The notes under the pieces are model-generated. The model worked only from the letters and a program-made list of their open reading frames with translations, ran no database searches and had not been told where the DNA came from. Shown here in pieces: positions 34,395-46,796 of a stretch of 64,000 nucleotides of DNA. Source of the DNA: Uloborus plumipes (Eukaryota > Arthropoda > Arachnida > Araneae > Uloboridae); assembly GCA_038373865.1 (NCBI GenBank), contig JAXGGA010002389.1, positions 43,501 through 107,500 on the forward strand. The letters are read 5' to 3'. Position 1 is the stretch's first letter. Each line of letters starts with the position of its first letter. Position numbers and translations under genes: made by a program.

Positions 34395-36419
34395 GTTTTT
34401 CCTGTTTTGAATATAAATGTAACGCTCCCTGCATATTTGTTCACCATTACATGTGAAATTCAACTACAATGTAGTGTCTTTATTCTGCGCTGCAAGTATA
34501 TGTTTGTGATATAGTGTGATATAACAAACGATAGAGGAATAATGCATTGAGATAGAGCTAATTTTTTAAAAAATGGAGGAAAAGGGACAAAATAAGGAAA
34601 CTAATAAAGTGTTGCATTATTCAGGTATTTTAAACTTTTTTTGTTCGAAAGAGATCTCGACGAGAACATATCCTTCCCATATTTTACTTTTGAATTTGAA
34701 CAATTTTTCATTCAATTTTGAGCAATTCAGAAAACTTAACATTAGGACCTACCAGGCTCTTCATTTCAAGTTTTTCTAGGGGGGGGGGGTCAATGGGTGC
34801 AAACCTAATGCGATTTCATCGAGAAATAACGAAAACTGCACCCACTTATATGCAAATACATTGATTTCTCAACTTCAATTGCCTCCCTCTGACCCCTCTA
34901 AATTACGGGCCCTGCGCCTACTAGGAATTTTAAGGCAAATATAAATCCTGCTTTGAAGAACGAATTTGCTTGAAAAAAACCATGCTAAAAAAACTCTTGT
35001 TAAAGAATATGCATTTAAAGTGTTTTTTTGAAAATTATTATTATTATTCAGCTATTTTAAGGGTATTTTTTTAACACTTCAAAGCTCTTTAACAAAAGCT
35101 CCAACAACATTTTTTTATATTTAAACACCAAAAATATAACAACAATATTTTTTGAACGGAAATATAGAAAAGCAATATGCATACAATGAATATGTTCCTA
35201 ATTTTTGGTTCCAACAAAAGAGAAAAAAACAGTTGATAAACGTCAAAATGTCATCTCTCATCTGACGCTAGTCAGAAATAAATGTAACTGAATTAAAATG
35301 AAATGAATGCAAAGCGCAAATGTGTGTGCTGTGAAATAATGATTGTTGAGATAACTTGTTTTTTTTTTTTTTTTTTTATTCGAAAGTTTTACTCTATTTA
35401 TTCTACTTTTAGAAACTTAAAATAAAATGATATTTGGAGTGCCTTATATTTTAACGGAAAGTCATAGTCACAAAAAACTTTTTTGAAGAAAATTATTTAT
35501 TTATGATAAATTTCTGTTTATTTAATTTTTGTGTTAAAGATTAATTTTGGATTTGACATATTAACAGTTAGAAACAAAAGAAAAATCAAGTAGTGCAAAA
35601 TTAAGAGTTTCTTATTTGAACCCTTTATCATCCAACTTATTAACCGCACTGTTTTGTGACTTCCACTACTTTACACTCTTACCCAATTAGGCCTTTTGGG
35701 AAGGTTAACAACGGTTTAAACTTCTATTTGTACATACAGTGGGTTTCTTCAAAATGTAAGAACATTTGAAACGTGTTTTTATGTATCACAGCATCACATT
35801 TGTACTTATTTTTCAATATCAACGAAAAATATAAGCATTTGCTTTTTTACTTGCTTAAACCTGTCATTCTTCTGAAAGGGCAATATTCTCCAATTTAATT
35901 TTTTACACGGTTCCTTATAATTTTGAAATCGAATTTCTCTTTAAGTTTTAAAAGTAAATCTTTCAAACTTTTTGTGTTCAAACTTGTTTTGATTGATAAT
36001 ATTTCCCTAAATATATGTTAGAGGACCAAGAGCTCGTATGAAAAGTTAGATTTCGTACTTTTCTAATAATTTTTTTTCGCGCTTCAAACTTTTCCATGTT
36101 TAATCTGTACCTCATTTTCAGCATTTTTTGCAATTGGAAGCATTTAACTAAGACAAATGGTTGACGAAATAGACTCACAGGTTAAACTTGGAAAAGCTGA
36201 ATAAAATATTTTATCCACCCATTGAGAAACGTTTTTTTTTTTTTTTTTTTCGGTTTTTTACTGTCTTAGGTCACAAATTCATTTTTAATAGAATAAATGA
36301 AATGTACTAATAATAATAAGAGTACTATAATCACTACAAATATGTTGCAGTAGAACTCAAGTAAATCGACATTCTCATCAATTCACATAAATAGGAAACA
36401 TCAGCTTTTTCACAGAAAG
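34395..36419. other. AT-rich stretch, no gene recognised
   Basis: Homopolymer runs are present (G at 34771-34781, T at 35361-35378, T at 36231-36250). A Tc1-like end word, tacagtgggtttcttc, is seen near 35737 without a partner. No gene. Confidence 0.45.
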
Positions 36420-36807
36420 TGTACATTTATGAAACATTTCTTCCCCTCAAGTTTCTCAAGGATGCCCTCCCAAATCGCTACCTACCCCTGGTTCCTACGC
36501 CTTTCAGCACCTTCGCACGAGAACAACAGCACTCACTATCCACCCTCCGAGAAAGCAGAAGGCTTATCACCCCCCCCCCGCAACCACCCTCAACAAAACT
36601 TCACCAATCGGCCGATCATTTCCGCCGTCCCCGCCAGATGGCATTGCGTCCGACATCGGAAGCGGATGCGGGGATACCCATTCATCTGGGAAGCTGAGGA
36701 GCAGAGCCCGGACTGCGGGGCATTCTCGAAGTTGCTCGCGAGAGAGAGAGAGAGTGTCCGGCTGGTGTGATCGCTGGGTGTCGTGCACGCGCGTGTGTGT
36801 GTGTGCC
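36420..36807 (+). promoter_or_regulatory. CpG-rich leader / promoter block of the signal-peptide gene
   Basis: This block is GC-rich in an otherwise AT-rich window. It contains a (GA)7 tract at 36741-36754, typical of GAGA-factor sites in arthropod promoters, and a GT-rich tract just before the ATG at 36808. It most likely holds the transcription start and 5' UTR of the exon that follows. No TATA box or initiator can be placed with confidence. The overlapping ORFs on both strands (up to 168 codons on the minus strand) come from the low stop density of GC-rich DNA. Confidence 0.4.
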
Positions 36808-36928
36808 ATGGGGATTTTCTTCCCGATGCCGGACTTTTTCTCTGCGGCCGGACGGGGCCGTCTGGCACTCTGGATCTGCTGTCTGGCCGGATCTCTGTGT
36901 GTCGGTTGGTCGAGGAGGGATACGCAAG
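36808..36928 (+). CDS. First coding exon encoding a signal peptide
   Basis: The ATG lies in a strong Kozak context (GCCATGG, with G at -3 and +4). Forty codons follow: MGIFFPMPDFFSAAGRGR, the hydrophobic core LALWICCLAGSLCVGW (residues 19-34), then SRRDTQ. The exon ends at AAG|GTGAGAG, a strong donor, leaving a phase-1 intron. A basic n-region, hydrophobic core and phase-1 junction right after it are the usual layout of the first exon of a secreted or type I membrane protein. A second in-frame Met at residue 7 could also start. An ATG at 36754 would add a GT-repeat-encoded stretch and is less likely. I cannot identify the family, and no downstream exon is recognisable up to 64000, so the first intron would be longer than 27 kb. 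Confidence 0.6.
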
Positions 36929-36973
36929 GTGAGAGCATGTTTCAAAATTTTTTTCAGTAAAAACTATACAGTA

Positions 36974-37231
36974 CACTGTAAAAAAGATGTTGTTTTTACA
37001 GTATAATACAGCTAATTTTACGGAAATAAACAGTAACATTTCTAATTTTGCAGCATTTAACTGTAAATTTGGTAATTTTACAGTAATAGACGGCAAAATT
37101 GCTAGTTTATAGTAAAAAACAGCAAAATTGCTAGTTTTACAGTTGATTACTGTGCTTTTGAAGTTTTAAACTGGAACCTCTGCTGCCAGTGTTATATTTT
37201 AAAAACAACAGCTTTTTTTTTTTTTGCAGTG
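36974..37231 (-). mobile_element. ACTGTAAAA-type MITE, copy 1
   Basis: It starts cactgtaaaaaagatgttgt and ends, read inward, cactgcaaaaa...gctgttgttttt, so the ends are inverted copies. The body is a chain of degenerate taattttacagtaa units and includes ggaacctctgctgccagt, the inverse of the word in the other copies. It sits 45 bp after the splice donor of the signal-peptide exon. Confidence 0.7.
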
Positions 37232-39591
37232 AAGTAGAATCGGATATTAAGAGAAGTATTCAAAAAAAGATAAGTTTTATGAAAAATAACTAATAACTGC
37301 TTTCTAAAATCAAAACTACACTTAGGTTGTAGGTGATCCTTCTTTTTCTATTGCATAAAATGAAGAAATAAGGGGAAAGTGTAGAAACTGTTCAAACCTT
37401 TTGATAAAAAGTTCATACAATTACAGTATCTTTATCAATTTCTTTGTCATTCATCGACAGTGTTTAAAGTGTGGATTGAAGTTTAAACTGATTTTATAAG
37501 AATAAATAAAGTGTTTGGAAACATTTTACATTGAACTATAGACATACTGTCAAATAAGTATTTTTAAGCGCATTTTCATTAGTAAAATTAAATAATGTGT
37601 TGGAGAGTTATTTTTCAAAGCATATTTTTTTTTTTTTTTTTTTTTGCTTCTGAACAAAAATTACGAGAGTAAAATCTAATTCAATTAGTTGTAAAAACTA
37701 TTATTGAAGAACTACACTGGACTTTGGCATGGAATCACATATATGTATAAGTCTTTAATTAACAATATTAGCGTTTTAAAACCAGACTTGGACAGATAAT
37801 AAAATCATTTCTGTTTTTGTTCGCATGAAGGATGTTTTCTTATGGAAAGAAGAAAGTAAAAGAATAGTTTTTGTTTCTGATTTCCGAGCTTTACTGATAC
37901 ACTGAAGTGTGTCTTAATATCTTGATGCAATAAAATACTAATTGAAACAGTACCGAAACGGAACTTATTTTGATAAAGAATGTTTACAGTGACCAAATTT
38001 TTTCAAGTGATACTGTTATTCATCGGTTGAACATTAGTCTAGCAGCGCGTGCAAATATCACTCCCACTATACTTTATATGGAATTGTATATAATTAAATT
38101 CTACTTTTAAACTTTGAAATAAATACAGCAAAAGCTTTTAGTTACCGCTAAGCGACATTAACACGTGGACTTTTTGTGGAAATTCATAGCAATTATGTTT
38201 TGCTATTATAACAGTACAGATCATTTATTTAGAACGAATTTACTTAAGTGAGTGTTCCCCAAGTGTTAGCAGATAAAACTATCCGGCGCTTTCCAACTCA
38301 ATAAAATAAACTTCTACAGGATGTATTTTCGAATCCTTCTTATGAAATGCGGAGGTCAGAATAATTCGCTAGGTTTTCGAAAAAAATGAACCAGAAAACA
38401 TCGTATAAAATATTCAGCCAAGTTTAATATAAAATTCACGTTCTTCTTTTGCTTTGTTATGCTTAAAATAATTTTCTGATTGTGATTATATGATTGATCA
38501 TTAACATTCAAAAGCAAACAGCTTTAAAATAATAACTAAATAATAATTATTTAAACATATCATTAATAACTAAAGTAATTACATATTAATTAACCACAAT
38601 ATTATATTTATGTAACATTATCCAGTATATTTCGATGGAATGGATGTTAATTACGTTTTATTGCACACACCGAAATTCGACACCTTCTCACCAGAGACCC
38701 TTGTGCAAACAGTTAAAAAAGTTCAAATGAGTACAAATCGAAAGAACTTTTAGAAACAGTTTTGATGCAAAAGTTATATCCCCTCGTTCGCCCATTATAG
38801 AGATATAAGGTCTGGAAATTTTAAGAACTTTTAAAAAAGTGCCAATTTTAAAGACTAAGTGAGAAGTTGGTCAAGCTATTTCTCTGTCTGCACGTGCAAG
38901 ACATTTATATACAAATCACATGAAAGATGTTTGCCATTGCTCACTGAAACTTCTTAGTTTGGCTACTTTTCTTAAGAATGCCGGTATATCGAGCCCACAG
39001 GGGCAAAAATTCATGCGTCCAAAAACATGCTTTACAACGCTGTTTCTATTGCTACACATTTTCAAAAAAATCATAATTAGAGTTTTTTTCTACTTATTGA
39101 CACGATAACTATGGAAATCGGCCGGTAAAACTACAACGATAAACACTATATCATATTGTCTATTGCATCGTTTTCCCAGTCAGCCGATATCGTTTCTCCA
39201 AACCGGTCATTTTCCACCGCACTTCATCTCGAGACAGCAGCGTGCTCGCAGGCATATTATTAAAACTCCTCAATTTAACAGACTACGACTGTAATATTTG
39301 CTTTACCTCCGCAGAAAAAGAAAACGAACAAAGAGACAATATTGGGCGAAGGATATTGTATACTGTCAAAATAAAAATGTGAACTTTTTTGTAGAAATAA
39401 AGATTAGCTAAGCAACAATAATGAAACAAAATCGAAAAACTAATAAAATAATTTTATTGCTATATTTTTTATTCATCGTTTGCAACAGTTCGCTAATATT
39501 TTATCAATACAAAGACATCAAATTTGAATGCCATTGCTACATGTTGCTTCTTCGAAGGAAATAAACAGATGATTATGAATGTCCTCTCAAT
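37232..39591. other. Likely intronic, no gene recognised
   Basis: AT-rich with a T run at 37626-37645. The patch at about 39120-39330 is less AT-rich, but I find no splice-bounded ORF in it. Confidence 0.4.
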
Positions 39592-40202
39592 TTAAAAGGC
39601 GGGATGGTTAGTATCCGACAAGAATGGATCGACAAACGCTAGAAATTTTACAGTAGGCGTTATGCAATCGGAATGAAATGCTTCGTTCTTTAGTCGCCGA
39701 AGATTACCATCAAATTCATGTAGGTTGAGTTTAGATTCATATGAAAAAATTACTGAGCTCCAATGATTCATTGTCCATAAAACATGTTGTTTTGCCCATG
39801 AAAGTCGCTTCTGCTTTATTTTTTTTGTAAGTAATGGCCTTTTCTTCGGCCGATATAGGCTAGCAGACCACACTCTACAAGCCGTCTTTGTACAGTTCGT
39901 GCACCTAAACTATCACCACAGGCATTATCAAATTAAACTGTTAAGTCAGAAGCACTTGAATGACGATTATTAAGAGACACTCGTTTCAAATATCGTTCCT
40001 GAGACTTTGTGGTTACCCTTTTTCTTCCTGATCCAGCTCTTCTTTGAATATCGCCAGTTTCACATTTCAATTAAAGCGCTGTCAAAACAGTAGATTGATT
40101 ACAACTTATTTTTTTAGCAATCTCACGGCCAGAATATCCTTCTTTAGCTAAAGCAACTGCGATTAATTTTTTTCGTATCGTCAATTGAGCGTACGGAGAC
40201 AT
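39592..40202 (-). pseudogene. Tc1-like transposase pseudogene, C-terminus missing
   Basis: The minus-strand ATG at 40202 begins MSPYAQLTIRKKLIAVALAK followed by EGYSGREIAKKISCNQSTV, a recognisable Tc1 N-terminal helix-turn-helix. After frame breaks, 39873-39592 gives RPLLTKKIKQKRLSWAKQH, then WTMNHWSSVIFSYESKLNL and FHSDCITPTVKF. In the family the middle motif is normally VIFSDESKFNL, so the first catalytic aspartate is Tyr here. The second and third catalytic regions are absent. Inactive. Confidence 0.8.
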
Positions 40203-40475
40203 AGGAGGACTTTTGCCACAACCAAAAACAAATCGAATGCACGTTGCCACACCTTTGGCGAATTATGTATAGTTGTATATCTTTCGGATGTAGCAATACG
40301 ATGAAAGCAATGCATGATACAATCGAGATGTGAAACTACCTCATACGTTGATTTCCACTAAGAGAACTTAATATACACACGAACTAAGAGAACTTAATAT
40401 ACACAAAATCGTGTGTTAATATTACAGAATGTTTGTTTTTCTAGGTGATGCAGTTTTTTTTTGTCCGCCACTGTA
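39592..40475 (-). mobile_element. Truncated Tc1-like transposon
   Basis: The right terminus, read inward from 40475, is tacagtggcggac, a run of nine A and then ctgcatcac, a Tc1-type end beginning with TA. It encloses the pseudogene. No matching left end is found before 39592. A 26-bp unit (actaagagaacttaatatac...) is tandemly doubled at 40357-40408 between the gene and the terminus. Confidence 0.65.
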
Positions 40476-42271
40476 TATTTTTCCACTCGTGGTCCTTCAT
40501 TTACTTTTTAATCAACAGGCTTCAAATCCCGCAGTTGCAGTCGCTGTTTTAATGGTAGTTGTAAATGGTACAAGTAAATGGCACAAAATGGTAGTTGTAA
40601 ATCGATGTCTAACACTCATCGAGTAGATCCTTGATAGCAGTTTCTTGCTTTTGTCTTATTTAGTACGCAAATGCGGAAAACCACCCCTGGGAGTCATCTA
40701 GGACGGCAGATCCTCCCATCAACGTACAATGCACTGAGTAAATCACGAAATAAACAATGGCGCTGTATAACTCGTGAGGGAGCCATTAAATACTGGGAAA
40801 ATCTGTAGTTGCAATTTACTTACTTTCTTTTTTCCGCTGCTTGAAGTTCTTGTCACTTGCTATAAAACGATGGTACTATCACATAATTAGAGCACTTTGC
40901 AAATGCAGTAAACATCCAGTCATATGTTTAAACATTAACCTATTTCTAACGGTTTTGCACACACTTGTTTATTTCACCATCTTTTTAAGGTGTTTCCATT
41001 ATTTAACCGAGTCATTAAAAAAAAACCCATGCAAAAAAAAAAAAGTCTCTGTTGAAGATAATTTTGAATAGAAAATAGTATAGTGAAAATAAAAACCTTT
41101 TTCTTTGTTTTCCTTTTTAAAATTTATTACAGAATATAGAAAAATATGTACCTTCTGCAATATCATCTATGATGCTATAAACATTATTAAAACTATTCGT
41201 TTCGAGCAGTGCACTTGGCTTTTTCCCCTTTGCTGTAAAGTACATGCTTTTGGGTATGATTGTTTCTTACTTTACCGTTAAAAAGGTTTTAAACAATGAA
41301 GCTATGTATTAGTAAGAGCATAAACTCACTAACGGCAAAAGTAAGTCACAAGTAAATCAATAAATTAAATAAATATTATGAAACCATGCACTTTAAAAGT
41401 ATATTTATGAAATGCTAGAATATATGTCGTCTTGTTCTATAAGTATGTCCTCTTCCCATACAGCTTAAGGTCCAAGGAATATTCTCTCTGTTAAAAGTTG
41501 AATTTAGAAAAAAAGGTATTAAATTCAACCTTATGTTTTAAAAGCAAGTTATAACGTAATTCATCTAAAGATTAAATATTTTTTGTTTCTAAGAAAGTAT
41601 GTAGCACAAGAAATATTTGCTTTTACTATGTTTATTTAAAATATTCATCATGTTGTGAGAAAAAGCACAAAAGTGTGACAACAATGTTAATTCAGATGAT
41701 TACGAAAAATGCTGTCCTAATATGCTCAGAAAATTTTCCAGTTAAGCTCTAAAAATGCAACTAAAAACATTTTTGGTATCCAAGTGTTGAAAATTAGCTT
41801 TATAACTTTTATCGAACTTTACAATTTTTCCAGCATTTTTTTCCATTCTTACCTCAGCTGAAACAAAATGCCTGTCGCTAAAAGTGAAATAGTTCTCAGA
41901 ATTGTCATTGAGTATGCTTGTTTGCTGTTTTTACAAAATCTCAAAATAAGGAAATTGCTGGAATATATTTTTTAAACTATAGCTGTCGTTAATCATTGGA
42001 GTTATTTGTCAGAGAAAATATTGCTGCTGTTTTATAACGGTGTTCTCGAGAAAAGTTATTTGATGAAGGAATTATGTTGTTAGTGTCACTAGAAATAAGT
42101 GCGACAAGTTAAAGTTATAAAATTGCGACGTTTTAAGCACAATTAATAAAATTATCTGTAACTTATTGTTCATCAAAGTCGTTTTATTGTCACAGGCAAT
42201 ATGATGCTTTACTAAAAACTTTCAGAAAATATTTCAATCAATGGCAATGCAGCCGATGCTTTCTTTACTTG
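40476..42271. other. AT-rich stretch, no gene recognised
   Basis: No gene is supported here. Likely intronic if the signal-peptide gene continues to the right. Confidence 0.4.
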
Positions 42272-42690
42272 CAGTTGAATTTACCGAACTCCGACTATCC
42301 AAACTTCTGATAATCCAAATTGCTTTCAGCGTTAAAAAAAAAAAAAAAAAGGCGGCACAAAATAATGGCTTTGTGTGCTCGTGCTGTTATCCTACCTCAA
42401 GTTAACTTAGTGTATGTGCAGTACGAACATTATTGGGACGATAAGGGGCAATTCTACCTGAGGCTTCTGATGTTCAGCACTGGTTGAAAATGCAAATGTT
42501 ATGTGCCTCTCATTTTAAATATTTAAAGCTACTTTTCTTTCAAATTAGTTTTTCTCCTCCTATTTTTTAACACATAGAGTGATTAAAAAAATAATCGTCC
42601 AGAAGTATTATTAGATAAAATTAAAAAAAAATTTGAGTATCCGAATGGGGTTTGGTCCCAACTTATTCGGGTAAGTGGAGTTCCTCTGTA
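42272..42690. mobile_element. Possible Tigger-like MITE
   Basis: The right end read inward is tacagaggaactccacttacc, then cgaataagttggg. The left end is cagttgaatttaccgaactcc then gactatcc. The match is weak but has the style of Tigger-derived MITE ends. A 17-A run lies inside. Confidence 0.35.
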
Positions 42691-44146
42691 TCAGTCACGT
42701 AAAAAAATATTTTTTTCTATTATATAGAAATTCTTATTTTAATCTACACAAATTATTGATTGAATAATATAAAACCGAAGTCTTGTAACATCATTAGTGA
42801 TTAGTTAGTAGTATCATTTTGTCTTCTTTGTCGTACTACGCTAAGTTAGTGCTGACTTAACTGTTAGATGTTACTGACTTAACGTCGGTTAAAAGCAATT
42901 TGAGTCTTCGATATCATGTCTTTTTTCAAAGCAAACAGACTTTAGCATTAATTGACTCTTACTATTTTTCCATTTGACAAAAAGTAACTGTGAAAGAATG
43001 ATTCAGAACTAATAGAGTTATTGCTTTAGTCTACGTCTTAAAATGTGCTTTAAAACATTATATCATGCGAGAAATCTATTTTATGCTCATAAGAAATATT
43101 GCGATTTTTCCCCATTCTACAGCATGTTAAAATTGAGAAAAACAGCCACATAAAGAATATTCCTCAGCTAATGTGCATGAATAAATTAATTCTAAAACAA
43201 AATGAAATAAAAAATGAAAAAGGGGAAGAAAAAAATGAATACAGGTATCAAGAAAAAAACAAGGAAGTTGTTTCACCCCGTAATGTTCCTAAACGAGTAA
43301 AAGCAAGTATCTCGCTTGTCAACAAGTCCTTCTAATGTGATAATACTAGTGTAAAATTGGATAATTTTGGCTTTTTACATAATGCTCTTATCATCTAATA
43401 ATTTTTCGGATTTCTGAAAAAGAAATAGGGCTACTTATTCTTTAAGAGTATTGAGTAAACCGAACATATTAGGCAAATTATACAAATATTTGACTAGAAT
43501 GGAAATTATAAAAAAGAAAAATTTGATCTTACAACCACAATATATGTATGTGATTTTCCTAACACATTAAATGTATAATATTTGAATAAATCTAGAAAAA
43601 GATATTAAATAACGCTTCCAAAATCAGGAAAATGAAATGATATTTAAGTAAGAAAACTACAAAAATCTCACTATAAAATTATGCACACAAAAGATGGAGA
43701 GTATCGCACATTTCTTAATTTGAAATACGCAAACGATTTCGTTTAAATATTTGGTCGTATGTTTTTCAACAAGTCACCTGTAAATAGAAGTTTTACACGG
43801 TGAAATAAACAAATTGATCTTCGAAAAAAAAATACATACATGAATATAAAAGGTAAACGACTCATGAAGAGGCAAAATGATTAATCATCTTCAAAAGTAT
43901 CTAAATAAATAGACGACGAAAAAAGCAAGAAGGTGCAAAAATATTAATCGCCCTCTGAAAAACATGACTAATCAAGTATATAAGAAGACTTTAACTCGCG
44001 ACTCTCAGTCTATCGACGGCAATATGACATTCTAGGACCTGAGATCCACTCGAAGATATGAAGCACGCGACTCGCTGTTTATCAATTGCAAGAGATATGA
44101 ATGGGAGTAGTAAAGCGAAATCGAAAATTAATTAAGGCAACCTCAG
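42691..44146. other. AT-rich stretch, no gene recognised
   Basis: The 78-codon ORF at 43099-43335 is lysine- and asparagine-rich, as expected of AT-rich noise. It has no domain. Confidence 0.45.
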
Positions 44147-44507
44147 CACTGCAAAAAAAGTTGTTCATTTTACAGTAAAATACTGGCAGCAGAGGTTCCG
44201 GGTTAAAAATATAAAAGCACATTAATGAACTTTAAAACTAGAAATTTTGACATTTATTGCAATAAAATTAGCCATTTTAATATAAAATTAGCTGTATTAT
44301 ACTATAAAAATAACAGTATAATACTGGCAGCAGAGGTTCATTTTTAAAATTGTAAAATGCACTCACTGTAATCAACAGCGAAACTAGCAATTTTACAGTT
44401 TATTAGTCTGTTTTAACTGGAAATTTTAGTTTACCACTGTAAAATTAACAATTGAACTGTAAAATTAGCTGTATTATATTGTAAAAACAACATTTATTTT
44501 TTACAGT
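44147..44507 (+). mobile_element. ACTGTAAAA-type MITE, copy 2
   Basis: It starts cactgcaaaaaaagttgttc and ends acaacatttattttttacagt. It holds two copies of actggcagcagaggttc (about 44182 and 44322), so it contains an internal duplication relative to copy 1. Degenerate ttttacagt units fill the rest. Confidence 0.7.
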
Positions 44508-46796
44508 AAGGGGGATAATATCAAAACTAAAATAAATAAAAATAAGACGTGGAAATTGTTCATTATTTATTTTCAGCCTTTAGTTTAAACAGACAAGGAT
44601 ATAAAACACATCGAGTTTCACGGGAGACATCGTGAGAATTTCAGTTGGGAGAAATAAAACTCAAATAGCAAGCAAAATCGTTGTTTCGAAAATTAATTAT
44701 GCATATGATAAACATTTGAATGACAAAGTATATTTTTGCAACACGCTATACGTCAAAAAGGCATTGCGAATAAAATGTTTTGAAGAAAACCCTGCTGCTA
44801 AATCAGGATTTATATACAGAATATAACTTTTCCTGTTGAGCTTAATGGTGAGCTTTTGAGTTTAGAGAGGGACAAGAAGTAGTAAAGTCAAAAAATGAAA
44901 TATGGGAATGATGCTTTTAAGATCCTTCGTGCTGCATGATTTTTTTTACAGCGTACTATTCCCTAAAAAGTTTTTGCAGACAGAGTAGAGTATATAGTTG
45001 ACATAATGACCTGCATGTACTTCGTCGCATACTATGCTTCCCTGTTTTTTTTCTTCTTGTTTTTGGTGACTGAAACATTTTTCTTCATAATTTAAGTGTA
45101 TTAAAACTTTTTTAAATGGTCATCCCTTTTGATGATTGGAGTTTTTGCCTCCTTTATTCTATTTTAAACAATTATTTCAACCAATTCAATTATTTAAATC
45201 TGTTATTTCGGAAAGGTAATTAAAAATGTCTGTAATCATAATTCATTACGTGAACTAAATTAAACATTACTCTATCATAATATATATTGACTAAACGATT
45301 ATGCTTTAAAATCTATCCTTAAATTAGCAATATATATTACGGTCCTCCTATATTTTGCATTAACCATTCTCATTTTAGATGTTGTTTTATATAAAAGCCA
45401 AATTTAGAGTGAGCTGTAAAGTGATGCTAGTTAAAGTGGGAAATGTACCGTTCAATTGTACTATTAAGTAAAATCATTGTCTGTTATTATTTCGATTTAT
45501 AGCACCTTTTATTCAAGTATTTCTTTGAAATAATTTCAACTTAGTACATATGAATTTTCACCACATCCCGTTAATCCTCAAAAAGCAATTTTTTTTTTAA
45601 ATTTGTACTTCGTTTCATTCAATTAATTCCAATAATTTCTGCATTTACTGTATTCATAATGAATGTGAAACTTTCCACATCAATACATACGGCGTATTTG
45701 CTTAAGGAGTTTTACTTACGGTTTGAATGTTAAATATGTCATTATTAGAAGCAAAATATAATCTTCATATTCACTGCTATAAGCTTTGCACCGGATTGAT
45801 ATTTCCGTTACCAGATGTCAAAATAATCTAAAGCGCCAAAATGAATGAGTAAAATTGATCTTAAGAAGTCATCATCCACTACTCATTTTCTACCATTTGT
45901 ATCTATTAGTTTCGATTTAGGTGCATGGAAAATGCATGAATCATGTAGAGTGCCATTCAATTCGAGCCATCTAAATACTAATTTAGTACCCTGTGTGTTT
46001 ACATTTATACTATCCACCTCGAGGCAATGCGCTTTTGAATGGTACTGATTCCATGAGTCAGAGACTGTTACGAAAAAGGTAAGTGTTTACTACGGGGCGC
46101 ATGGCTAGTTTAAACTAAAACACAGCATCACATTTGTTATTGTTAGTTGACGGCACATCGATGCTGCTTGGTTTTTTCATTATGTAAATCGTAACGGTTA
46201 CAGCATGAAAACCTTGCTGTTTCCCTATTGCAGCCATTACTCTTTCTAGCTTTCCTTGAAACCTACAACGAAGGTTAAAGAAAATCTGCTTTTTTGAGGT
46301 CTAACTGAATAATGATAACCAACACTCATGAGTTACATTTTGTTTTTCCTTAAAAAAATAAAGTATGAGCATATTATGTGTAAAAGAAGAAAAAAAAAAC
46401 TTTAATACATTTAGAAATAAGCGACGAACATAATTGGAGAAATAAATAACGCAAGATTTCACACAAATTGCTTAATAATTTCCTTGTTGATTTATTGTGA
46501 GATTTTAATGATGGAAAAATTAATTATCGCGAAAAATTTTGAACCGAAACGAACAAAAATTTTCTTATTATAGACTATAAAAAAATAACACATTAGCCGA
46601 GAACTGTTTGTGATGCTGTAACATTCTGAAGTAGCCATGAATGAAACTCATGCATAGCCCTGCTAGATAAGAGCCAATATCAAACTGATAGAGCAAATTT
46701 CTGTAATTTTATTTTAGAATCATTTTATTTTCGCTAATGTTATTTGAGTACTTTTAAAATAGTGAAATTAAATTCGCAATCGAGTGTCGTTAAACT
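44508..46796. other. AT-rich stretch, no gene recognised
   Basis: The weak candidate start exon at 46053-46078 (ATG, 8 codons, strong donor AAG|GTAAGTG) is reported as a finding. Otherwise nothing. Confidence 0.4.

Noticed and set aside
34156..34434. ORFs of 114 (plus) and 92 (minus) codons
   Set aside because: They are translations of the SINE and its tRNA-like head in both directions.
35737..35765. Tc1-like terminus tacagtgggtttcttc
   Set aside because: No inverted partner or transposase nearby; a single short word is not enough.
36567..37096. Minus-strand ORFs of 168, 123 and 87 codons
   Set aside because: They overlap each other and the plus-strand signal-peptide exon in a GC-rich patch where stop codons are rare. 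They are Pro/Ser/Arg/His-rich without domains, and much of them is antisense to the (GA)n and (GT)n tracts.
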